Virus record (IMG/VR): IMGVR_UViG_3300030406_000167
Coordinates: 1 to 20,347 of that record
Origin: a virus
Reading direction: 5' to 3' (one strand)
DNA: 20,347 bases
Position 1 is the first letter of the stretch. Each line of letters starts with the position of its first letter. The notes beneath the pieces were generated by a model, which saw only the letters and a program-made list of their open reading frames with translations, did not search any database and was not told the origin of the DNA. Positions 15,027 to 20,347 of the stretch are shown here, one piece after another. The position numbers and the translations under genes are program-made.

Positions 15027-17815
15027 TGACCAGTATAGGAAGTCCATCACCTTTCTTTCTAGCAGGAAAGAAGGCATACGCAGTAGATCGCAGTTTAAGG
15101 TTTAATAGAGCAGATAGTACATATGTTACTAGATCGGTAAGTTCAACTGGAAACCGAAAAACTTGGACTGTTTCTTTTTGGATGAAATTTTGTGGAGTGA
15201 CACTAAATAATTCACAAAGATTATGGTCAAATGACTCAGGTAATGGTAGTGGTGATATTTTAAAAATAGAATTTGATAGTGGTTCTGATTCAAATAGAAG
15301 ACTATCAGTTATTGATAACAATCATGCTGGAAGTGGTATTAGATTTGTAGGCGATAGACGCTTTAGAGATCCTAGTGCATGGTATCACATAGTTTTGGCA
15401 GTCGATACGACACAAGCTACTGCTACTAATAGAGTTAAAATATATGTTAATAACGAACAAGTAAGTGATTGGAAAAGTGGGTCAGAACATAATCATCCAC
15501 CAGATCAAAATTATGATACTTGTGTAAATCTGTCTGGTAAAAGTAATACTTGGGGTCGCTCCTTTTCTTTTGGTAATTCATCCGCAGATCATTTTGATGG
15601 TTATTTAGCAGAAATCAATTTTATTGATGGATTTCAATATGATCCTTCATATTTTGGAGAAACAAATGTTATAACTGGTCAATGGAATCCTAAAAAGTAT
15701 GTTGGAAGTTATGGAACAAATGGTTATTATTTAAATTTTTCAGACAATTCTGGAACGACTGCAACAACACTTGGCAAAGATTCAAGTGGTAATGGTAATA
15801 ATTTCACACCAAATAATTTTTCTGTAGCTGCTGGTGCTGGTAATGATTCTGTACAAGATACACCAACTAATAATTTCTGTACTTTAAACGCTATAGCATT
15901 AGGGCAAGGAAATGAACAAAGAGCAACTTTAAGTAATGGTAATTTAGATTTCACCGAATCAAGTTCTAGTAATAGAACTGCTGTTAGCACTTTTGGATTA
16001 AAAACTGGCAAATGGTATTTTGAGTTCTTAAGCACCAATACTGGTACATTTTCTATAGGCTGGCACGATATGGAAAATAATCAGGGATCTTTTTATAGAA
16101 ATAATGGTTATTACTCTTCATCTTTTGGAGGAGGAGGTGCATCTGGTTATGCTTCTTGGACAACTAATGATATTGTGGGAGTTGCTATTGATTTCGATAG
16201 TGGGAAAATATGGTATGCAAAAAATAATACCTGGCAATCAGGTGATCCAGCCACAGGAAATTCTCCTACAAATACTTTTACAACAGGTAGAACTCTTCAT
16301 ACAGAGGCTTTTACTGATAACAGTTCTGGCACTAAGTCTGGATCGTTTAATTATGGACAAAGACCATTTACTTATACCCCTCCAACAGGGTATAAATCAA
16401 TGTGCTCTGCAAACTTACCCGACCCAGCAATAACGCTACCTAATAAACATTTTGGAATAATTTTATACACAGGTAATGGTTCATCACAATCTATATCAGA
16501 TTCAAATGCTGTAAACTTTAAACCTGATTGGATTTGGTTTAAAAAAAGAAATGAAGCTGAAAGTCACCATCTAAGTGATTCAGTTAGAGGTGCAAATAAA
16601 CGATTAATATCAAATAGCAACGCAGCAGAAACTACTGACAATAACCTGACATCATTTGATAATAATGGTTTTACGATTAGTGGTACAAGTGGAGGGTCAA
16701 CAAATGATAATAGCGATACTTACGTTGCATGGAACTGGAATGGTGGCGATACAGATGGTAAAACTTATACAGTAAAAGTTCACAATTTTTCTGGAAATAA
16801 TAGGTATATCTTTGATGATTTTCAAACTGAAGCTGTGACTATTCGTCTTGCAAAAGGTGGTACTTATATTTTCAATATGGATGACTCTTCAAACGCTTCA
16901 CATCCATTCAGTATTGGAACGGCAGCTAACGGAACTGTTTATGCTGTTGGAACTACATACTTTTTAGATGGAGTATCTAAAAGTTATGCTGACTATACTT
17001 CTGGTTTTTATGCTGCTACTACAAGAAGATTACATATAACAGTACCAGCAAATGCACCAGTGCTCTACTATTGGTGCTCAAATCACAGTGGGATGGGTGG
17101 GCAGATAGATACAAACTCTGATCTTGGCTCAAGTAATTTTGATGGCACAATTCAATCATTAGTAAAAGTTAATACAACAGCAGGGTTTTCTATAATTACA
17201 TGGACAGGTAATCAAACATCAGGAGCTACATTAGGACATGGATTAGGAGTTGCACCTAAAATTGCATTTGTTAAAAGACGAGATGGCACAGGTAATTGGA
17301 TTGTACCTTTTTTCGATTTACAAACTGCTGGAAAATTAAATGATCAAGATGCTTTTACAAATAATTATTACAATGTTTTCTTTACAAGTCAGCCATCATC
17401 AACTTTACTAACAATAGGCAGTAATGATGATATTAATAGAAATACTTCAACTTATGTAGCTTATGTATTTAGCGAAGTAGCAGGGTATAGCAAACGTGGT
17501 AACTATACTGGAAATGGTTCTTCTAGTGGGCCGTTTGTTTTTACAGGTTTTAGACCAGCCTGGGTCATAATTAAACAAACTGGACAAATGGATTGGGTTA
17601 TTGATGATACTACAAGAAGCCCATTTAACGAATCAAATGCTACTCTTTTCTCAAACTTAAATGATGCAGAATATACAGGGGGTGCGTATGGTATAGATTT
17701 TTATTCAAATGGGTTTAGACCCTTAAACACATACACTCAATACAACGCAAATGGAGGAACATATATTTATTTAGCATTTGCAGAATCTCCTTTCAAAAAT
17801 GCAAGGGCAAGGTAA
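15026..17815 (+). CDS. Large multi-domain adhesin: LamG, SPRY, repeats and cupredoxin-like insert
   Basis: A 929-aa tail adhesin. Residues about 18-200 form a LamG/concanavalin-like lectin: SLRFNRADSTYVTRS, WTVSFWMK, WYHIVLAVDTTQ, then KIYVNNEQVSDW. Residues about 320-445 are SPRY-like (GKWYFEFLS, FSIGWHDM, GVAIDFDSGKIWYAKN, ending FNYGQRPFTYTPPTGY). Three copies of a 'TGNG...F.P.W...K' unit begin near residues 478, 723 and 828. Between copies 1 and 2, about residues 580-700, sits a cupredoxin-like domain with H626, C684, H687 and M690 (YYWCSNHSGMGG). Several domains fit glycan or protein recognition, so this is the best receptor-binding candidate in the window. Copper binding is untested: spacing after the Cys (C-x2-H-x2-M) is shorter than in plastocyanin. 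Confidence 0.85.
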   Translation: MTSIGSPSPFFLAGKKAYAVDRSLRFNRADSTYVTRSVSSTGNRKTWTVSFWMKFCGVTLNNSQRLWSNDSGNGSGDILKIEFDSGSDSNRRLSVIDNNHAGSGIRFVGDRRFRDPSAWYHIVLAVDTTQATATNRVKIYVNNEQVSDWKSGSEHNHPPDQNYDTCVNLSGKSNTWGRSFSFGNSSADHFDGYLAEINFIDGFQYDPSYFGETNVITGQWNPKKYVGSYGTNGYYLNFSDNSGTTATTLGKDSSGNGNNFTPNNFSVAAGAGNDSVQDTPTNNFCTLNAIALGQGNEQRATLSNGNLDFTESSSSNRTAVSTFGLKTGKWYFEFLSTNTGTFSIGWHDMENNQGSFYRNNGYYSSSFGGGGASGYASWTTNDIVGVAIDFDSGKIWYAKNNTWQSGDPATGNSPTNTFTTGRTLHTEAFTDNSSGTKSGSFNYGQRPFTYTPPTGYKSMCSANLPDPAITLPNKHFGIILYTGNGSSQSISDSNAVNFKPDWIWFKKRNEAESHHLSDSVRGANKRLISNSNAAETTDNNLTSFDNNGFTISGTSGGSTNDNSDTYVAWNWNGGDTDGKTYTVKVHNFSGNNRYIFDDFQTEAVTIRLAKGGTYIFNMDDSSNASHPFSIGTAANGTVYAVGTTYFLDGVSKSYADYTSGFYAATTRRLHITVPANAPVLYYWCSNHSGMGGQIDTNSDLGSSNFDGTIQSLVKVNTTAGFSIITWTGNQTSGATLGHGLGVAPKIAFVKRRDGTGNWIVPFFDLQTAGKLNDQDAFTNNYYNVFFTSQPSSTLLTIGSNDDINRNTSTYVAYVFSEVAGYSKRGNYTGNGSSSGPFVFTGFRPAWVIIKQTGQMDWVIDDTTRSPFNESNATLFSNLNDAEYTGGAYGIDFYSNGFRPLNTYTQYNANGGTYIYLAFAESPFKNARAR

Positions 17816-17824
17816 TATAGAGTT

Positions 17825-18370
17825 ATGGCTTTTAAATTAAACGGATCACCCTTAGCTATTGATGTTGCATTTAAAACATCTGATGGAACACAGTACCCTG
17901 CTAACTGGTTAAGACTTGCTAGTGCTGATGAAAAAGCAGCCTTAAAAATTACAGAGGTTGCTGATGATCCAATATATGATTCACGTTTTTATTGGGGTGA
18001 TGGAACTGCAAAAACTCTCACAGATACAAATGAAGTTGATGAGAATGGTGATCCATTATTAGATGAAAATGGAAATCAAGTTGTTACTTTAGGTGTTAAA
18101 TCAGTATTAAAGGCACAGGAAAAAGCAACTGCTGGTAGTTTATTAGCAAAATATGATTGGTACGTTGTAAGAAAAGCAGAGACATCAAAAGCTATTCCTA
18201 CAGCAATAAAAACTTACAGGACTGCAATTAGAACTGCTTGTGCAACAAGAGAAACAGAAATTGATAACTGTGCAGATACCGCAGCTTTAATTACTCTTTA
18301 TGGACAAACAGAAAAAGATGGAGTGTTTACTCCAAATATGACACAATATCCAGTAGATCCTAACGGGTAG
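17825..18370 (+). CDS. Probable tail fibre assembly protein
   Basis: A 181-aa soluble protein after the large adhesin. Its N-terminal segment, DGTQYPANWLRLASADEKAA (about residues 20-39) followed by LKITEVADDP, is typical of short proteins that follow phage fibre genes and are related to fibre-assembly chaperones. A mid-region with EVDENGDPLLDENGNQVVTL (about 71-90) and a helical second half (about 95-160, including the pair C139 and C147) follow. It probably folds or trimerises the upstream adhesin. The last 11 nt overlap a minus-strand micro-ORF. Confidence 0.7.
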   Translation: MAFKLNGSPLAIDVAFKTSDGTQYPANWLRLASADEKAALKITEVADDPIYDSRFYWGDGTAKTLTDTNEVDENGDPLLDENGNQVVTLGVKSVLKAQEKATAGSLLAKYDWYVVRKAETSKAIPTAIKTYRTAIRTACATRETEIDNCADTAALITLYGQTEKDGVFTPNMTQYPVDPNG

Positions 18371-18491
18371 ATTCCTGCATTTGTCTTGTCATTAACCCCA
18401 TAGTGACGTAAAGAGGAGACAGGGCTACAATAAGCAGTAATACAAGCACACTTGTAAAAGACAGTGCTTTTAGTATCGCAAATTTAATCAT
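18360..18491 (-). CDS. Candidate 43-aa single-span membrane protein
   Basis: Reading the minus strand from ATG (18491-18489) to TAG (18362-18360) gives 43 residues: MIKFAILKALSFTSVLVLLL, then IVALSPLYVTMGLMTRQMQE and STR. Residues about 9-33 are one continuous hydrophobic span with Lys before and Arg after it. The ORF fills the 119-bp gap between two plus-strand genes almost exactly, ending 11 nt inside one and starting in a CATG shared with the start of the other. No ribosome-binding site is visible. I recognise no family; a holin-like or small regulatory membrane peptide is possible. The hydrophobic pattern could still arise by chance. Confidence 0.45.
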   Translation of the reverse strand: MIKFAILKALSFTSVLVLLLIVALSPLYVTMGLMTRQMQESTR

Positions 18492-18711
18492 GTTTCAAAA
18501 AATCGCTAATGTTCTTAGCATTGTTTCTTTTCTTATGGTAGCTTCCATGAGTGGTGGAACGTACTTTGCATATAAATATGTAACATCAGAGCAATTTAAA
18601 GCAAAAGTAATGAATGAAATTATGGGAAATGTTCAAACCCTAATGCCTAAAGTACTAGATAACGCTATGCCCGAAATATCTGGCCCATCTATTCCTATTC
18701 CTAAAAAATGA
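18490..18711 (+). CDS. 73-aa small membrane protein
   Basis: A single hydrophobic span (about residues 6-30, IANVLSIVSFLMVASMSGGT then YFAYKYV) is followed by a soluble helical region (TSEQFKAKVMNEIMGNVQTL) and a Pro-rich end, SGPSIPIPKK. A short charged N-terminus (MFQK) precedes the span. Similar small single-span proteins with a 'YKYVTS.eF' segment occur in marine cyanophages. It starts in a CATG that is also the start of a minus-strand ORF, and its TGA overlaps the next ATG. A lysis-related role is possible from context, but no holin signature is visible. Confidence 0.75.
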   Translation: MFQKIANVLSIVSFLMVASMSGGTYFAYKYVTSEQFKAKVMNEIMGNVQTLMPKVLDNAMPEISGPSIPIPKK

Positions 18712-18875
18712 ACTGTTGGCACTGTAATACTGAACTAATCTGGGGTGCTGATGCAGATATAGAGGAAGATTTTCAACCTGTTCTATATCAAGAGTATTCA
18801 ATGGTTAGTAATTTCTCCTGTCCTAAATGCGACTCATATGTAGAAGTTTATAAAAGAAGAGATGCCTATGACTGA
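18708..18875 (+). CDS. 55-aa zinc-ribbon protein
   Basis: A short gene, ATG 18708 to TGA 18873-18875, overlapping the previous gene by 4 nt (ATGA) and the next by 14 nt. The product has two Cys pairs: MNCWHCNTEL (C3, C6) and FSCPKCDSYVEVY (C39, C42). They are separated by an acidic linker with YSMVSNF, giving a compact zinc ribbon (C-x2-C, 32 residues, C-x2-C). Small proteins of this kind are frequent in cyanophages and probably bind one zinc ion. Their function is not known; nucleic acid or protein contact is the usual role of such a fold. Coding is supported by the double CxxC and by the tight overlaps. Confidence 0.8.
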   Translation: MNCWHCNTELIWGADADIEEDFQPVLYQEYSMVSNFSCPKCDSYVEVYKRRDAYD

Positions 18876-19512
18876 AATTCGTGAAATAGTAATACCGCAG
18901 ATACCTCAGATAAATGTAAATACTTATATTTCTACCCCTTTACCTATTTTAAATGTACCTTTACCAAATATAGATTTACCTGGGTGTGTTAAAACTCATA
19001 GAGATGCAAGTGTAAAAAATACACAAATAATTGAAGATGATGTAAATGGAGCGTTTTATAGCTGCCCTGAAGGTAAGATACCTTCTTTCGTCCCGATAAA
19101 TTATGACAGGAAAAAAATTGAAATTGTAGAGCAAAAGCAAGAGAAGCCTGTAAATAATGCTAATATCCCAGAACCTAAGACACCTGAGATTCCCGATATT
19201 CCAAAAGAAAAAGAAGCTATAAAAATAGAACCTTGCCCAGGTAGTAAAGATCAACGAGTTGGAGACTTTCGTAACGAAAAACGATTGGAACGTGTCATCG
19301 GGCATGAAAGAGGTGATGATGGGATTGAGTGCATAACTCTATATGAAAACGTTCCTTTTGTGGATCAATACATCCCAGAACCGAGCACTATTGTTTCTAC
19401 TGCTGTTATCGGCCTTGTGGCTGCGAGTTCTCCTCTTATTCTCAATATAATCAAACCAGCTATAAAAAATATCGTTAAAAAACTGACAAAGAAGAAAGAT
19501 AAGGTAGAATAA
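18862..19512 (+). CDS. 216-aa proline-rich, tail-anchored membrane protein
   Basis: The N-terminal half is rich in Pro and Ile (IPQIPQINVNTYISTPLPIL, then PLPNIDLPGCVKTHRDAS, about residues 11-51). A Pro/Glu/Lys linker (about 95-122) and a conserved block, GDFRNEKRLERVIGHERGDD (about 133-152), follow. Four cysteines (C42, C68, C125, C157) could form disulfides. One span (about residues 178-200, IVSTAVIGLVAASSPLILNI) near the end is followed by a Lys-rich tail. I associate this arrangement with a conserved hypothetical family of marine picocyanobacterial phages. ATG 18862 or 18868 could be the start; the former is chosen. Function is unknown. A role across the host envelope, for instance lysis, fits the topology but is inference. 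Confidence 0.75.
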   Translation: MPMTEIREIVIPQIPQINVNTYISTPLPILNVPLPNIDLPGCVKTHRDASVKNTQIIEDDVNGAFYSCPEGKIPSFVPINYDRKKIEIVEQKQEKPVNNANIPEPKTPEIPDIPKEKEAIKIEPCPGSKDQRVGDFRNEKRLERVIGHERGDDGIECITLYENVPFVDQYIPEPSTIVSTAVIGLVAASSPLILNIIKPAIKNIVKKLTKKKDKVE

Positions 19513-19563
19513 TAATCCGTAGATGAGTTTAATACCCGTGACTTGTCTACTGCTAATTTGATG

Positions 19564-19569
19564 TATAAT
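19564..19569 (+). promoter_or_regulatory. Possible sigma-70-type -10 box
   Basis: TATAAT is a perfect -10 hexamer. A weak -35 match, TTGTCT at 19543-19548, lies 15 nt upstream, a short spacing. The box sits between convergent genes. It points rightwards into the hairpin at 19576-19634 and then antisense to the minus-strand gene, so it has no plus-strand coding gene to serve in the window. Confidence 0.35.
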
Positions 19570-19575
19570 AGATAT

Positions 19576-19634
19576 TAAGCAAAGGAAGTTCTAACCACAG
19601 CTAACACTCCCTAGTTAGAAAGAGCTTTTGCTTA
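19576..19634. ncRNA. Structured intergenic element: candidate small RNA or boundary hairpin
   Basis: TAAGCAAA (19576-19583) pairs with TTTGCTTA (19627-19634). Inside it TTCTAAC (19589-19595) pairs with GTTAGAA (19614-19620). This leaves an internal loop (GGAAG opposite AGAGCT) and an 18-nt apical loop. It begins 7 nt after a perfect TATAAT and its right arm covers the stop codon of the minus-strand gene at 19632. It is too short for a tRNA and lacks a T-arm. No long T-run follows on either strand, so it is not a classic terminator. Confidence 0.35.
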
Positions 19635-20345
19635 CTTTAATTTGTGAGTATGTGGGATAACTTGATTAGCCTTCGGCACTAAATAAACATCTTTACAGAT
19701 ATTAAAAAAGGGACTATCGGCAGTCAGCATTATTCCCTCCTGTTTCAACTTTCCACATTCACGGATTCTTGCGATCTGCCAATCAAGCCTTTTGTTCTCC
19801 AGGACTTGCTTTTGTATAGAAATCTGTGTATCAGCAGCAGATTTACATTGATTTTGAAAACCTCTATCTAACGGAATACTAAACGTAGCTGATATTCCAA
19901 AGTTCAAAGCATAACTATCTTTATTCGTTCCAGAATAATTTTTTTGATTGAAAAGCACATTACCTGGGTTATCTGGCACACCATCGTCATTAGCATCTGT
20001 TGGATCGTAAAAAGGTGTTTCATAGTAATCCCGATAAGGCTTGAGGTAATTTGCTCCAAAAGTGGTGAATGGGCTAATAGATAAGGTTGGCCCTTGGCAT
20101 ACAATATTGCCACCATACTGATTAGTTGTCATATTACCCGTAAGCGTTTGTACAGCCATATTCGTGACGCTTCCGTTGTTTGACTGACTTACAGCATTAG
20201 CTAAAACCTGTGCAGGAGATAGCAGAATTACTGAGAGAACACTGAGGTACTTGTAACTACGCTTGTTGACTCTATATTTCTTTGGATCGTTGTCACGTTT
20301 GATACCCCACCTGGGCCACGATAAGTTTCTGTAAATTGAAATGCG
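19632..20345 (-). CDS. Secreted conserved hypothetical protein (start beyond or unclear)
   Basis: The minus-strand frame is open from 19632 to the right edge. The first in-frame ATG, at 20159-20157, would give 175 aa. The codons before it, however, encode an evident signal peptide: KRSYKYLSVLSVILLSPAQV then LANA, followed by VSQSNNGSVTN. The true start is therefore upstream, yet no ATG, GTG or TTG occurs in frame up to 20345, so the start is outside the window or is a rare ATT/ATC. The mature part has NIVCQGPTLSISPF, an Asp-rich DPTDANDDGVPDNPG loop that looks calcium-binding, and GISATFSIPLD. A helical C-terminus contains RIRECGKLKQEG and FFNICKDVYL with paired cysteines. I associate it with a conserved cyanophage/picocyanobacterial family; function is unknown. 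Confidence 0.65.
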   Translation of the reverse strand, partial: RISIYRNLSWPRWGIKRDNDPKKYRVNKRSYKYLSVLSVILLSPAQVLANAVSQSNNGSVTNMAVQTLTGNMTTNQYGGNIVCQGPTLSISPFTTFGANYLKPYRDYYETPFYDPTDANDDGVPDNPGNVLFNQKNYSGTNKDSYALNFGISATFSIPLDRGFQNQCKSAADTQISIQKQVLENKRLDWQIARIRECGKLKQEGIMLTADSPFFNICKDVYLVPKANQVIPHTHKLK

Positions 20346-20347
20346 TT
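20228..20347 (-). CDS. C-terminal fragment of an unidentified protein
   Basis: In the frame beginning at the right edge the minus strand encodes 39 residues ending at TAA (20230-20228): NAFQFTETYRGPGGVSNVTT, then IQRNIESTSVVTSTSVFSQ. The composition (Gly, Ser, Thr, Val) looks like a real protein C-terminus. It overlaps the reading frame that carries the neighbouring signal-peptide protein, so the two may be coupled. The family cannot be named from this piece. Confidence 0.5.
   Translation of the reverse strand, partial: NAFQFTETYRGPGGVSNVTTIQRNIESTSVVTSTSVFSQ

Noticed and set aside
16104-16433. 109-aa plus-strand ORF inside the adhesin
   Set aside because: It overlaps the SPRY-like region in another frame and is low-complexity (Leu, Ile, Gln), as expected from frame-shifted reading of AT-rich DNA.
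19576-19634. tRNA or tRNA-derived attachment site, because of the 7-8 bp outer stem
   Set aside because: The element is only 59 nt, with no D-arm, anticodon arm or GTTCRANNC T-loop.

Overview
The window is an AT-rich, densely packed stretch of a tailed-phage genome (virus or prophage). Eighteen substantial forward genes (roughly 1-18.4 kb) follow each other with ATGA or TAATG overlaps or gaps of a few bases. The tail genes match the lambda tail-operon order almost gene for gene, which indicates a long, flexible, non-contractile (siphovirus) tail. The fibre, small zinc-ribbon, proline-rich tail-anchored and signal-peptide families at the right end resemble families I associate with phages of marine picocyanobacteria (Prochlorococcus/Synechococcus). 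That host assignment rests on family resemblance only and is an inference. I saw no tRNA, CRISPR array, insertion sequence, integrase or packaging gene.

Layout. 1-1913: head-tail connector and neck genes, then tail completion (gpZ/HK97 gp10-like) and tail terminator (gpU-like). 1990-2739: major tail tube protein (gpV-like), closed by a strong rho-independent terminator at 2769-2793. 2835-3358: tail assembly chaperones. The second (T-like) part has no good independent start. It appears to be made by a -1 programmed frameshift at C_CCA_AAA (3164-3170), with a 7-bp stem-loop 10 nt downstream. 3409-5958: tape measure. 5958-11673: tail tip genes M, L, K, I and J. The K-like protein carries a JAMM peptidase plus an NlpC/P60 domain, and the I-like protein starts with a ubiquitin-like fold. 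The L-like protein is short and lacks the four-cysteine Fe-S C-terminus expected of lambda gpL.

11699-18370: a run of fibre and adhesin genes with small accessory proteins. It includes a 56-aa gene at 14422-14592 and a 929-aa adhesin. The adhesin combines LamG-like, SPRY-like and repeated beta domains, and a plastocyanin/cupredoxin-like domain appears to be inserted between two of the repeats.

18360-20347: a change of character. Small membrane or metal-binding proteins lie on the plus strand: a 73-aa single-span protein, a 55-aa zinc ribbon and a 216-aa proline-rich tail-anchored protein. A 43-aa membrane micro-ORF sits on the minus strand and exactly fills the only sizeable gap in that area. 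Two convergent minus-strand genes enter from the right edge. One is a C-terminal fragment; the other has a clear signal peptide but no normal start codon within the window. Between the convergent sets lie a perfect TATAAT box and a large imperfect hairpin, which may mark a small or antisense RNA or a transcription boundary.

Together the window encodes most of one machine. Connector and terminator proteins join head and tail. The G/GT chaperones load tube subunits around the tape measure. M-L-K-I-J build the tip, and the downstream fibres decide what the virion binds.
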